Assembly: GCF_003129605.1 (NCBI RefSeq)
Contig: NZ_QBDX01000004.1
Location: forward strand, 930,001 to 994,000
Direction of reading: 5' to 3'
Length of the DNA stretch: 64,000 nt
Origin: Hyphobacterium indicum
GTDB lineage: Bacteria > Pseudomonadota > Alphaproteobacteria > Caulobacterales > Maricaulaceae
Every line of letters starts with the position of its first letter. Positions within the stretch are counted from its first letter, which is position 1. The translations under genes were made by a program, and so were the position numbers. Shown in pieces: positions 29,913 to 39,182 of the stretch. Below the pieces are notes generated by a model. The model was given only the letters and a program-made list of their open reading frames with translations. It was not told where the DNA came from and made no database searches.

Positions 29913-32192
29913 ATGTCAGACCGCACAAGCCCCGTGGATGATGAAGACGCGCTGCGATTTCACAGCCAGCCGACCCGCGGAAAACTCGCGCTTCAACCGA
30001 CCAAGCCCATGGCGACGCAACGCGATCTGTCTCTCGCCTACTCGCCAGGCGTGGCCGCGCCGGTCAAGGCCATCGCGGCGGATCCCGACCTGGTCTACGA
30101 ATACACCTCCAAGGGCAACCTTGTAGCGATTGTTTCCAATGGCACAGCCATTCTGGGCCTGGGTAATCTCGGCCCGCTGGCCTCCAAGCCGGTAATGGAA
30201 GGCAAGGCGGTCCTTTTCAAGCGCTTTGCCGATATTGACGGAATGGACATCGAGGTCGACGAAGCCGATCCGGACCTCTTCGTGGAATGTGTTGCGCGAT
30301 TCGGCGAGACTTTCGGCGGCATCAACCTCGAAGACATCAAGGGGCCGGACTGCTTTATCATCGAGCAAAAGCTCCGTGAGCGGCTTGATATCCCTGTCTT
30401 TCATGACGACCAGCATGGCACCGCCATCATTGCAGCAGCGGGCATCATAAATGCCTGCGAAATTACCAAGCGCGACATTTCAAAGCTGAAAGTCGTGGTC
30501 AATGGCGCTGGCGCGGCCGGCATCGCTGTGCTCGAGCTGCTCAAGGCCATGGGGGTCAATGCCAAGCATTGCATTTTGTGTGATTCCCGCGGGCCCATTT
30601 ATGAAGGCCGTGAGGACGGCATGAATCAGTGGAAAGCCGCCCATGCTGCCCCGACCAAGGCGCGGACACTGGCCGAAGCGCTGAAGGGGGCGGACTGTTT
30701 CCTGGGCCTGTCTGTTGCCGGAGCGATTGACGAGGACATGGTCAAATCCATGGCCAGGGATCCGATCATCTTTGCCATGGCCAATCCGGAGCCGGAAATC
30801 CGCCCGGAGGCCGTCCGCAAGGTCCGCAAGGATGCGATCATGGCCACCGGCCGGTCCGATTACCCCAATCAGGTCAATAATGTGCTCGGTTTTCCCTATA
30901 TATTCCGTGGAGCGCTCGATGTGCGGGCCCGGACGATCAATGAGGAAATGAAGATCGCCTGCGCCAGAGCGCTGGCCAACCTGGCGAAGGAAGACGTGCC
31001 TGACGAGGTTGCGGCGGCCTATCACGGCCAGCGCCCCAGCTTCGGCAAGGACTACATTATCCCTTCGCCCTTCGATCCGCGTCTGATTTCCTACATTCCG
31101 CCCTATGTCGCGCAAGCCGCCATGGATACCGGTGTGGCGAGGCGGCCGATCGAGGATATGGCAGTCTATAAAAAATCACTTGCACGGCGGCTGGATCCGA
31201 CTGCCGCCCTGCTCCAGCGTATCCAGGGTGCGGTCGCCGGAAAGGGCAAGCGCATCGTCTTTGCCGAAGGCGAAGAGCCCTCAGTCATTCGTGCGGCCTA
31301 TGCATTCCAGGCGCAGGAACTCGGCGAGGCCATTCTGGTGGGGCGCGAGGAACAGACCCGCGCCAATATGCGCCTTGTCGGCGTGCCGGAAGACGCGCTG
31401 ACCATCGTCAATGCCCGCCTGTCCGAGCGCAATGCAGACTATTCCGCCTTCCTCTATTCGCGGCTCCAGCGCGAAGGCTATCTGAAGCGGGATGTGCAGC
31501 GCCTGGTAAACAACGACCGCAATGTCTTCTCCGCCTGCATGGTGAAGCTGGGTGATGCTGACGGAATGGTCACCGGCGTGACACGCAATTATGATGCGGC
31601 ATTGAACGATGTTGCGCGCGTGCTCGACCCGGCCGAGGGTGAACGCGTCATCGGCATGTCCATCGTTCTGGCCAAGAACCAGACTTTCTTTATCGCCGAT
31701 ACCAATGTCACCGAATTCCCGGATTCGGCCGCTCTGGCGGACATCGCCTGCGAGGCGGCGGCGGCGGCGCGCCGCTTTGGTTTTGATCCACGCGTCGCCT
31801 TTCTTTCATATTCGACCTTCGGCAACCCCGCCGGTCAGCGCTCCGAAAAGCTTCAGGCCGCCGTGCGCATTCTGGATGAGCGCGGTGTGGATTTCGAATA
31901 TGAAGGCGAGCTCGCTGCCGATGTCGCGCTCGATCCCGCCCACCGCCTGCTCTATCCTTTCTCGCGGCTGACCCGGGCGGCGAATGTGCTGGTCATGCCG
32001 GCGATCCACTCAGCTTCCATCGCCACGCGGCTGATGGGCGCCGGCGCTGGCGCGACCGTTTTGGGTCCCATGCTTCTGGGTTTTGAGCGCCCGGTCCAGA
32101 TCGCCCGTCTGGGCGCACCTGTAACAGAAATCACGACATTGGCCGCCCTCGCCGCCTATGATTTGTCTGCCGAGGCAGAAGCGGCGGAATAA
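29913..32192 (+). CDS. maeB: NADP-dependent malic enzyme with phosphotransacetylase-like C-terminus
   Basis: Converts malate to pyruvate and CO2 with NADPH formation. In the 759-aa product, residues 1-430 are the malic enzyme: [58 protein letters not shown] and the Rossmann motif [19 protein letters not shown]. Residues about 435-759 are PTA-like ([20 protein letters not shown], then [19 protein letters not shown]), which in this family regulates by acetyl-CoA rather than catalysing. Divergent from mutS and 1 bp from the end of the convergent permease gene. Confidence 0.97.
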   Translation: MSDRTSPVDDEDALRFHSQPTRGKLALQPTKPMATQRDLSLAYSPGVAAPVKAIAADPDLVYEYTSKGNLVAIVSNGTAILGLGNLGPLASKPVMEGKAVLFKRFADIDGMDIEVDEADPDLFVECVARFGETFGGINLEDIKGPDCFIIEQKLRERLDIPVFHDDQHGTAIIAAAGIINACEITKRDISKLKVVVNGAGAAGIAVLELLKAMGVNAKHCILCDSRGPIYEGREDGMNQWKAAHAAPTKARTLAEALKGADCFLGLSVAGAIDEDMVKSMARDPIIFAMANPEPEIRPEAVRKVRKDAIMATGRSDYPNQVNNVLGFPYIFRGALDVRARTINEEMKIACARALANLAKEDVPDEVAAAYHGQRPSFGKDYIIPSPFDPRLISYIPPYVAQAAMDTGVARRPIEDMAVYKKSLARRLDPTAALLQRIQGAVAGKGKRIVFAEGEEPSVIRAAYAFQAQELGEAILVGREEQTRANMRLVGVPEDALTIVNARLSERNADYSAFLYSRLQREGYLKRDVQRLVNNDRNVFSACMVKLGDADGMVTGVTRNYDAALNDVARVLDPAEGERVIGMSIVLAKNQTFFIADTNVTEFPDSAALADIACEAAAAARRFGFDPRVAFLSYSTFGNPAGQRSEKLQAAVRILDERGVDFEYEGELAADVALDPAHRLLYPFSRLTRAANVLVMPAIHSASIATRLMGAGAGATVLGPMLLGFERPVQIARLGAPVTEITTLAALAAYDLSAEAEAAE

Positions 32193-32193
32193 T

Positions 32194-33534
32194 CTAAATC
32201 GTTTCCCGTTCGGCGAACTTGAGTTTCCCTTTTGCGGCTTCGGTCCCGGCGATCATTACAAATGCGAGCAATAGCGCCGCGGGGATCGTTACCGAAGCCG
32301 TGATGATGAAGAAGTACACATAGCCAACAGCATCGGCGAGCACGCCGGAAAATCCGGACAGGAATTTTGAGACCAGCGCATAGAATGATGCCAGCAACGC
32401 ATATTGTGTCGCGGCATTGGCCGGATCGACGAGGCTGGAAAGATAGGCAATGAAGACAGTTGTCACGAACCCGCCAGCGAGATTGTCACCCACGATTGCT
32501 ACAGTGAGCTGCCAGATGCTGTCCGGACCAGCCGTGGCGGCCAGCCACGCATAGGCGCCGTTCGTGATGAAAGTGATGATCAATCCGATCACCATCGCGC
32601 GCATCAATCCGAACCGGAACGCCGCGACTCCGCCGATGAACAAGCCGGTGAAGGTTGCGATCAGGCCAGGTCCGCTCTGGATACCGCCTACGATAGCCCG
32701 ATTGAAACCAATATCGGCATAAAGTGGGCTTGCCATCACGCCCATTGTGAAATCGGACATGCGATAGATCATGATCAGGGCAATGACCGGGAAGAACCAG
32801 AATCCGAGTCGGCCGAGAAACTGTTTGAACGGCTCCCAGACCGCATTGACCACCTTGCTTGCAAAGCCGCCTTCAAGTTCCCTTTTTCCGGCCCCGGCAG
32901 CGGGTTCCTTGATGAAGAAGACCAACACCATGGATATTCCCATGGCCAGCGCCATGGCGAGGAATGACCATGTCCAGTCCGACCATTCGGAAATCGCTAA
33001 TCCCACCCCAGACGTCATGTAGGCAAAGCGGTAGCCGAGCGAATAAGCGGCCGCCATGTTCGCCTGCATCCGGTTCGGTGCGGATTCAATCCGCCAAGCA
33101 TCGATGGCAACATCCAGCGTTGCGCCCGAATAGGAAAGCAGGAGTGCGCCGATTGCCACCGGCAGAAGACCTTGTGTCGGATCGGTCTGAGAAATGATCA
33201 CCAGCCCCGCAATCGTTCCCGTGATCGCTGTGACGATCCAGGAGCGGCGGGCGCCGAATAATGAATGTAGTATCGGAATTTTCACACGGTCGACGATCGG
33301 CGACCACAGGAACTTCAACGTATAAGACAGAGTGACCCAGTAGAAAAAGCCGATGGTCGAACGCTCGATTCCGGCGTCGCGCAGCCAGAATGACAGCTTC
33401 TGAAAGACCATGTAGAGCGGCAAGCCAGAAGCAAATCCGAGGATCAGCATCGAAAGCATGACGGGAGTGAAATAGACCAGAACCGTTTCGCGCCAGCCGC
33501 GCTTGTCGCCGCCTGGCAGGGTAACGTCTGTCAT
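32194..33534 (-). CDS. AmpG-like MFS permease
   Basis: A 446-aa 12-helix transporter of the AmpG (SLC33-like) branch. It has LILGFASGLPLYMVFQKLSF at the first helix, FFYWVTLSYTLKFLWSPIVD with its charged end, and LDVAIDAWRIESAPNRMQAN, all typical of AmpG. AmpG imports GlcNAc-anhydroMurNAc-peptides for peptidoglycan recycling; related alphaproteobacterial copies may carry other cell-wall fragments. No ampD, nagZ or beta-lactamase gene is nearby. It lies 15 bp downstream of the hybrid kinase, so may share its transcript. Confidence 0.8.
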   Translation of the reverse strand: MTDVTLPGGDKRGWRETVLVYFTPVMLSMLILGFASGLPLYMVFQKLSFWLRDAGIERSTIGFFYWVTLSYTLKFLWSPIVDRVKIPILHSLFGARRSWIVTAITGTIAGLVIISQTDPTQGLLPVAIGALLLSYSGATLDVAIDAWRIESAPNRMQANMAAAYSLGYRFAYMTSGVGLAISEWSDWTWSFLAMALAMGISMVLVFFIKEPAAGAGKRELEGGFASKVVNAVWEPFKQFLGRLGFWFFPVIALIMIYRMSDFTMGVMASPLYADIGFNRAIVGGIQSGPGLIATFTGLFIGGVAAFRFGLMRAMVIGLIITFITNGAYAWLAATAGPDSIWQLTVAIVGDNLAGGFVTTVFIAYLSSLVDPANAATQYALLASFYALVSKFLSGFSGVLADAVGYVYFFIITASVTIPAALLLAFVMIAGTEAAKGKLKFAERETI

Positions 33535-33549
33535 CAGCCTGTCTCCGAT

Positions 33550-35394
33550 CTATCCGGAAACGACCCTGAAACGGTTTTGCGCTTTCGACAAGCTCAACAC
33601 TGTTCCCGTCAGGGTCTGCGGATCGACCGGCTTGGTCAGGAAGGCGTTCATCCCCGCCTCCATGCAAGCGCGGCGGTCCACCTCTGACGTATTGGCGGTC
33701 AGTGCGATCATCGGAATCTGAATGCCGGCCTCGCGCGCCGCTCTGGCAACAGATGGCCCGTCCATTTCCGGCATGCGCAGATCGATCAGCGCCGCATCCA
33801 GCCCGCCTGCCATCAGCCGGTCGAGCGCCTCGCGGCCATTCATGGCGCGTTCTGGATGGGCGCCGAGCCGGATCAGGGTCCGTTCAGCAATCAGACCGTT
33901 GACCGGATCGTCCTCGGCAATCAGCACACGCAGACCGGACAGAGGCCAGCCCTCTCCTTCGAGGCGGTTATTGTCACCAGCCTGTCCCGGCATGGCGTCC
34001 CGTATAAAGCGCTCGAGACTTTTCCGGCGCACCGGAGTCACCAGCCAGCCATCCGCTCCGGGCGGCGGATTGTCACGTATCCGGTCTTTCGAGGCCGCTT
34101 CCGTCAGGATCAGCGTCCGTTTGGCCCCGGATTCCTGGGCCCGGTCTGCCCACCTTGCGTCCAGAAGCAGGGTCATGCCGCGGGCCGACCCCATCCGGTC
34201 CGGATTGGACAGCGTGCGGGCATTTCCCCCCAGCGCCAGTATCTGCGCCGACAGGGCATTGCGTGTCACCCGGCAGGGCGAGGCGATCATGACGCTTTCG
34301 CCGGCCAGTGGCCGGTCGGTCCGGACGCCCTTCCGGATCGGAACGGGAAGTGCTGCCCAGAAGGACGCTCCGTCACCCGGCGTGCTTTCCAGCCCGATTT
34401 CACCATTCATGGCCTCGACCAGCTTTTTCACCATCGCAAGGCCCAGCCCGGCACCGCTTTCCTTCAATTGCGCCGGCCCTGTCCCGCGCTCGAAATGATC
34501 GAAAATTCTTGCCTGGTCGCCCGCATCAATGCCGGGGCCGGTATCACGCACCGTGATGATTAGGCGCGCCCGGTCCTCGCTGTCGATATCGCCGGACAAT
34601 TCAACCCATGCGCCGCCTTCGGAGGTGAATTTCACCGCATTGCCGAGCAGGTTGAACAGGATTTGGCGCAAACGCGCCGTATCTGCCAGCACTTCCTCCG
34701 GAGCCGATTCGCGGACGACACAGGCGAGCGACAATCCTTTTTCCGCCGCACGGGGCGCCAATAACTCGACGGCATGTCGCACCAGGTCAGCCGGGCGGAC
34801 CGGTTCGGGGCGCAAATCGACATGTCCCGCGTCAAGGCGCGACAGGTCGAGAATTTCATCAATCAGTCCCAGTCCGTGCATGGCGCTATCGGCAACAGCG
34901 CGCACATATTCGCGTTGATCCGGCTGCAGGGCGGTAAGCGCCAGGAGGTCGGCAACCCCTTTGACGCCCGCCAGCGGTGTCCGGAGCTCATGGGTCACGG
35001 ACGCAAAGAATCGTGTCCGCGCATCCTCAGCTTCGCGCCGCTCCGCGTCGGCGTCACGCTGGTCGGTGACATCCCGGCCAATGGAGATCGAGCCTCCGCT
35101 TCCAACCGGGCGCTCATCCCACTCCACCCAGCGATTGCCGGCGCGGGTGCGCATCAGCGCTTCGAACCGTCGGGAACCCTTGTCCGCCGGACCCGCGGGA
35201 GCAACGGCAAACCAGCGTCCGGTCCAGTCCGACCGCCGCCCGCCAAACGCCGACAGGAAGGCATGGTTTACAAACCGCACCCGGCCGTCAGCGGCGCGCA
35301 AGAGCGCCATCTCGCCCGTCGAGTCCAGCGCGATCAGGGCGGCTTCAGCGGCCTCGGAGGCCGCGCGATCCGGAGTCTCTGTCATGGGTGACAT
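33550..35394 (-). CDS. hybrid histidine kinase: PAS, HisKA, HATPase, pseudo-receiver, receiver
   Basis: A 614-aa soluble hybrid kinase without TM segments. Order: PAS-like domain (about 20-115), DHp with phospho-acceptor His135 in FFASVTHELRTPLAG, HATPase with N box LFNLLGNAVKFTSEG, G1 DTGPGIDAGDQ and G2 GAGLGLAMVKKL, a receiver-like region lacking the usual Asp set (about 365-465), a linker with D474-N-N-R477, and a true receiver with acidic pair AEDD, phospho-Asp538 in ALIDLRMPEMDG and Lys588 in LTKPVD. Architecture resembles Caulobacter ShkA (pseudo-receiver binding c-di-GMP). AGGA lies 7 nt before the ATG. Target regulator not in window. Confidence 0.88.
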   Translation of the reverse strand: MSPMTETPDRAASEAAEAALIALDSTGEMALLRAADGRVRFVNHAFLSAFGGRRSDWTGRWFAVAPAGPADKGSRRFEALMRTRAGNRWVEWDERPVGSGGSISIGRDVTDQRDADAERREAEDARTRFFASVTHELRTPLAGVKGVADLLALTALQPDQREYVRAVADSAMHGLGLIDEILDLSRLDAGHVDLRPEPVRPADLVRHAVELLAPRAAEKGLSLACVVRESAPEEVLADTARLRQILFNLLGNAVKFTSEGGAWVELSGDIDSEDRARLIITVRDTGPGIDAGDQARIFDHFERGTGPAQLKESGAGLGLAMVKKLVEAMNGEIGLESTPGDGASFWAALPVPIRKGVRTDRPLAGESVMIASPCRVTRNALSAQILALGGNARTLSNPDRMGSARGMTLLLDARWADRAQESGAKRTLILTEAASKDRIRDNPPPGADGWLVTPVRRKSLERFIRDAMPGQAGDNNRLEGEGWPLSGLRVLIAEDDPVNGLIAERTLIRLGAHPERAMNGREALDRLMAGGLDAALIDLRMPEMDGPSVARAAREAGIQIPMIALTANTSEVDRRACMEAGMNAFLTKPVDPQTLTGTVLSLSKAQNRFRVVSG

Positions 35395-35430
35395 GTCTAG
35401 TCCTGAACCGGTTAAGGAAGCGCTTCCACG

Positions 35431-36969
35431 CTACCCGGCGGCGACCCGGTTCCTGCCGGGCGCGGTCAGGACACCGGCACCGGGAGCGCTCCGGCGTAAT
35501 GACAGGGCTTCAGCGATGTGAACCCGGCGTACAGCCTCGGACCCGTCAAGATCGGCAATCGTCCGGGCCGACCGCAAAACTCGGTGATAACCGCGTGCCG
35601 TCAGGCCCATGGCTTCAGCCGCCTGATTGATCAATTGTTGGCCTCCCCGGTCCGGCTCCGCCACATGTTCCAGCAATTCCGCAGTCAGCCGGGCATTTAA
35701 CCGCCCACGTTCCGATTGCGCATCGCGTGCCCGTGCGACACGGGCAGCGGCCTCTGCCGTGCCTTCCTTGGGCGGCGGCAGGGCAAGGTCGGCGGGCGTG
35801 ACAGGAGGCACTTCAACATGAAGGTCGATGCGGTCCATCATCGGACCGGACACCCGGGCCTGATAATCCGCCGCACAGCGCGGCCCGCGCTTGCAGGCCT
35901 CGCCATTGGTCCCCGCCCAGCCACAGCGGCAGGGATTCATCGCCGCAATCAGCTGAAAGTGGGCCGGATAGGAAATATGCGCATTGGCGCGGGCGACGAC
36001 AATCTCGCCCGTCTCCAGTGGCTGGCGCAGACTGTCGAGCACCTGCGGGTGAAATTCCGGCAATTCGTCTAAAAAAAGCACGCCATGATGGGCGAGCGAA
36101 GCTTCCCCGGGCTTGGCTTTCTGGCCGCCACCAACCATGGCTGCCATCGAGGCCGAATGGTGCGGTGCCCGGAAGGGCCGCGACCGGGTCAGCCGCCCGC
36201 GTTCCAGCAACCCTGCTACGGACTGGATCATGGAGACATCCAGCAATTCGGACGCGGACAAGGGCGGAAGCAGGCCGGGAAGGCGCGCCGCCATCATCGA
36301 TTTTCCGGACCCGGGCGGCCCGACCATCAGGAGATTGTGGCCACCGGCTGCGGCGATCTCCAGCGCCCGCTTGGCGCTTTCCTGTCCTTTGACATCCCTG
36401 AGATCGAGGTCAGGACGGCTATCGATCAGATCGCCGGGAACAGGCCGAGACAGCATTTGCCGGCCTTTGAAATGATTGACCAGCTGGATCAGCGAAGCAG
36501 GCGCAAGGATGGAGAGCTCACCCCCGGCCCAGGCCGCTTCCGGCCCACAGGCTTCCGGACAGATGAAACCAAGATCATGCTCGCTGGCGGCCATGGCGGC
36601 CGGCAGTGCACCGGGTGTGATGTTGATCGAGCCATCCAGCCCCAGCTCACCCATGGCGAGGTGGTCGGCAGCCGCATCCGGCGGAATGACGTCCATGGCC
36701 GCCATCAGGCACAGAGCGATGGGAAGATCGAAATGCGCGCCTTCCTTCGGCCGGTCTGCCGGCGCGAGATTGACGATCACCCGGCCGGGCGGCAGCGACA
36801 GGCCGATGGCGGCGAACGCAGCACGCACCCGCTCCCGGCTCTCGGCAACCGCCTTGTCCGCCAGCCCGACCACCATGAAGGCCGGCTGGCCCCCGGCAAA
36901 CTGTGCCTGCGCATCCACGCGCCGCGCTCTTGCGCCTTCAAAGGCAATCGTCGTGGTGCTGGCTGCCAT
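35431..36969 (-). CDS. comM: ComM/YifB-family AAA+ ATPase (Mg-chelatase-like)
   Basis: A 512-aa ComM-type protein, a hexameric helicase that in naturally transforming bacteria extends branch migration during recombination. It has an N-terminal Lon-protease-like fold (VNLAPADRPKEGAHFDLPIA), Walker A VGPPGSGKSMMAARLPGLLP (about 213), Walker B VLFLDELPEFHPQVLDSLRQ, the Cys-rich NPCRCGWAGTNGEACKRG and the Mg-chelatase C-terminal helical domain. A LexA-type box about 95 bp upstream suggests DNA-damage induction. Full length. Confidence 0.93.
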   Translation of the reverse strand: MAASTTTIAFEGARARRVDAQAQFAGGQPAFMVVGLADKAVAESRERVRAAFAAIGLSLPPGRVIVNLAPADRPKEGAHFDLPIALCLMAAMDVIPPDAAADHLAMGELGLDGSINITPGALPAAMAASEHDLGFICPEACGPEAAWAGGELSILAPASLIQLVNHFKGRQMLSRPVPGDLIDSRPDLDLRDVKGQESAKRALEIAAAGGHNLLMVGPPGSGKSMMAARLPGLLPPLSASELLDVSMIQSVAGLLERGRLTRSRPFRAPHHSASMAAMVGGGQKAKPGEASLAHHGVLFLDELPEFHPQVLDSLRQPLETGEIVVARANAHISYPAHFQLIAAMNPCRCGWAGTNGEACKRGPRCAADYQARVSGPMMDRIDLHVEVPPVTPADLALPPPKEGTAEAAARVARARDAQSERGRLNARLTAELLEHVAEPDRGGQQLINQAAEAMGLTARGYHRVLRSARTIADLDGSEAVRRVHIAEALSLRRSAPGAGVLTAPGRNRVAAG

Positions 36970-37061
36970 GTCCCATCCCCTGTCCGGACGCTCCCGCTGG
37001 AGTAAGTCCTTATGATATCAACAGCTTTCCACAAATCGTGGAACAGCGTCGATCAAAACAG

Positions 37062-37076
37062 GAACATAATAAGAAC
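37062..37076 (-). promoter_or_regulatory. LexA (SOS) box of alphaproteobacterial type upstream of comM
   Basis: Minus strand reads GTTC-TTATTAT-GTTC, an exact match to the direct-repeat consensus GTTC-N7-GTTC of alphaproteobacterial LexA. It lies 93 nt before the comM ATG in the gshB-comM gap (36970-37109). A separate inverted repeat, TTCCAC-AAATC-GTGGAA, sits at 37027-37043 between box and gene. Confidence 0.65.
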
Positions 37077-37109
37077 GACTGACGGTTGCGAGTCAAGGTT
37101 GCGTCAGGT

Positions 37110-38057
37110 TTATTTGCCCAGACGCCGGTCCACCGCATCCCAGAACAACGCCGCCGCATCCACGCCGGAAAAGCGTTTCAGCTCCTGCGCGCCGGTGGGG
37201 GAGGTAACATTGATCTCGGTCAGCCGGTCGCCGATCACATCGATTCCGACCAGGACAAGGCCGCGCTGCTTCAATACCGGCCCGATCACGTCGCAAATAT
37301 GCCGGTCGGCCGCATTCAATTCAGCGGCCTCCGCCCGGCCGCCCACATGCATGTTGGAGCGGGTTTCTCCGGGCTGAGGCACACGGTTGATGACGCCGGC
37401 CGGCTCGCCATCGATCAGGATAACGCGCCGGTCGCCCGCCGCCACATTCGGCAGAAACGCCTGGGCAATGATCGGTTCCCGGTTGATGCCGAAAAACATT
37501 TCCACGATGGACGAGAAATTGCCGTCATCGGGCTTTACCCGGAAGACGCCGGCCCCGCCATTACCGTAGAGCGGCTTGAGGATGATATCCCCGTGTTCGG
37601 CCCGGAACGTCTTGATTGCAGCAACATCGCGTGAAATCAGCGTCGGCGGGATGAGAGCGGGGAAATCCAGCGGAAAGATTTTCTCCGGGCTGGAGCGGAC
37701 CCATTCCGGATCATTGAGTACCAGCGTCCGGCCTTTCAGGTATTCCAGAATGTGACAGGCCGTGATGTAGGACATGTCAAAGGGCGGATCCTGGCGCATC
37801 AAGACCACATCGACATCATCTGCCAGATCCAGCATCACGCGCTCACCCTCAATGGCCGGCTGCTCTTTGACGCGCTGGACCGATGCCGGGCGGGCGCGGG
37901 CCGTGATTTTACCCGCCTCCCATGACAGGTGTTGCGGCTGATAGGTCCACAATCTGTGACCCCGTGCCTGCGCGGCCTCCATCAGGGCAAAACTGGTATC
38001 GCCATTGATATCGACTCCGGAAACCGGGTCCATCTGCACCGCAATGCGAAGGCTCAT
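37110..38057 (-). CDS. gshB: glutathione synthetase
   Basis: ATP-grasp ligase joining gamma-glutamylcysteine and glycine. The 315-aa product starts MSLRIAVQMDPVSGVDINGD (prokaryotic GshB N-domain), has DVVLMRQDPPFDMSYITACH, ILKPLYGNGGAGVFRVKPDD (nucleotide-binding Lys and Gly loop) and GIDVIGDRLTEINVTSPTGA. Length matches E. coli GshB (316). It is part of the conserved rsmI-yraN-gshB cluster, here with a BON lipoprotein gene inserted between yraN and gshB. Confidence 0.97.
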   Translation of the reverse strand: MSLRIAVQMDPVSGVDINGDTSFALMEAAQARGHRLWTYQPQHLSWEAGKITARARPASVQRVKEQPAIEGERVMLDLADDVDVVLMRQDPPFDMSYITACHILEYLKGRTLVLNDPEWVRSSPEKIFPLDFPALIPPTLISRDVAAIKTFRAEHGDIILKPLYGNGGAGVFRVKPDDGNFSSIVEMFFGINREPIIAQAFLPNVAAGDRRVILIDGEPAGVINRVPQPGETRSNMHVGGRAEAAELNAADRHICDVIGPVLKQRGLVLVGIDVIGDRLTEINVTSPTGAQELKRFSGVDAAALFWDAVDRRLGK

Positions 38058-38069
38058 TGTCTGTCCTGA

Positions 38070-38735
38070 CTAGTCTATGGGTGTGACCGGGGCTGACCGT
38101 ACATCCTGCGGCGGATCGAGGGATGGCAAGGAATCAAGCGCCGGAATGGCCTCACCGCCACAGGCTATCGCCTGCCTTTCCCCCCGGGCGACGGGCGTTG
38201 TCTCTTCGCCAATAACGCGGACCAGCGTGACGACGTCGGTCACACCATCTACGAGAGAGGCATGTTGCGCGGCCCGCTCCAGCTCACCTCGCGTCCGTGC
38301 AATGCCGAGCAGGAAGACACGGCCGTTTTCAGCCTCGACATTGTAATTGACGCTGCGCACCGACCTGTCGCGCAGGAGGCGCGAGCGCACTTGCTGGGTA
38401 ATCCAGCTATCCCGGGCACCGTCGCGCAGGGTCGAGGCGCTCCCGACTTCGATTTCATTCTCGACCGCCCGGACAGCGAGAGCTGACCACGCCAGGCATT
38501 CCGCCTGGCGCCGGTCCTCTTCGCGCGGGGCTGTGCCGGTTAGCAATGCCAGACCGTCAGTCACTTCGACATCCACGCCATCGAGCGCATACCCTTCGGC
38601 GCGGGTCATGGCGGCCTTGATGGAAAGCGAGGCATTGGTATCGTCAATATCACGGCCAATCGACCGTTCTGGCTGCATGGCGGCGCAGGCCGAAAGCCAC
38701 AGCGCCAGAAATGCGGGAATGAATCGGAAAATCAT
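38070..38735 (-). CDS. BON-domain lipoprotein
   Basis: A 221-aa protein with signal peptide MIFRFIPAFLALWLSAC ending in a lipobox (LSAC). Two BON domains follow: about 30-100 (LSIKAAMTRAEGYALDGVDV) and about 110-185 (ITQQVRSRLLRDRSVRSVNY then GRVFLLGIARTRGELERAAQ). The last 35 residues are Pro-rich and probably disordered. The pattern matches OsmY/DolP-like outer-membrane-leaning lipoproteins that bind phospholipid. GGAG lies 9 nt before the chosen ATG. 12 bp before gshB. Confidence 0.88.
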   Translation of the reverse strand: MIFRFIPAFLALWLSACAAMQPERSIGRDIDDTNASLSIKAAMTRAEGYALDGVDVEVTDGLALLTGTAPREEDRRQAECLAWSALAVRAVENEIEVGSASTLRDGARDSWITQQVRSRLLRDRSVRSVNYNVEAENGRVFLLGIARTRGELERAAQHASLVDGVTDVVTLVRVIGEETTPVARGERQAIACGGEAIPALDSLPSLDPPQDVRSAPVTPID

Positions 38736-38795
38736 GCGTCGATACTCCAGAATGGGCCGCCCCGCCCGGGACACTATCCGGGCAAATGATTCCGT

Positions 38796-39182
38796 TCAAT
38801 TAATGTCCGGTGCAGATCGTCCCTCGGGCCAGAAAGCCTGACGGACATGATGCGGCAGGCGCCAGGCACGGATCACGATCAGATCATAGCGGATAGCGAG
38901 ACCGGCAAATTGCCGCCGCCGGCCTGTAAAGCTGGATGTGCCACGGATGATGCGCTGCTGCTGGTGCCAGGTCAGGGCGTTGATTCCGTCTTCCAGCGTG
39001 TTGCGGGCCTTGACCTCGACAATCGCCAGAAGACCACCCTTGCAGGCCACAATGTCGAGTTCGCCGGACGGCGTTTTCTCGCGCATGGCGACAATCCGGT
39101 ATCCTTTCAGCATCAACCACAGGGCCGCCCATGTCTCGGCCCGGCGGCCCCGGGCTTCAGCCTTCTGGCGCTGATCGGTCAC
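38796..39182 (-). CDS. yraN: YraN family (UPF0102) nuclease-like protein
   Basis: A 128-aa UPF0102 protein with the endonuclease-like core: GYRIVAMREKTPSGELDIVA (Asp), then LLAIVEVKARNTLEDGINAL (E-x-K). Related to Holliday-junction resolvase folds, but the biological substrate is unknown. It overlaps rsmI by 4 bp (ATGA), a near-universal pairing. Confidence 0.9.
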   Translation of the reverse strand: MTDQRQKAEARGRRAETWAALWLMLKGYRIVAMREKTPSGELDIVACKGGLLAIVEVKARNTLEDGINALTWHQQQRIIRGTSSFTGRRRQFAGLAIRYDLIVIRAWRLPHHVRQAFWPEGRSAPDIN

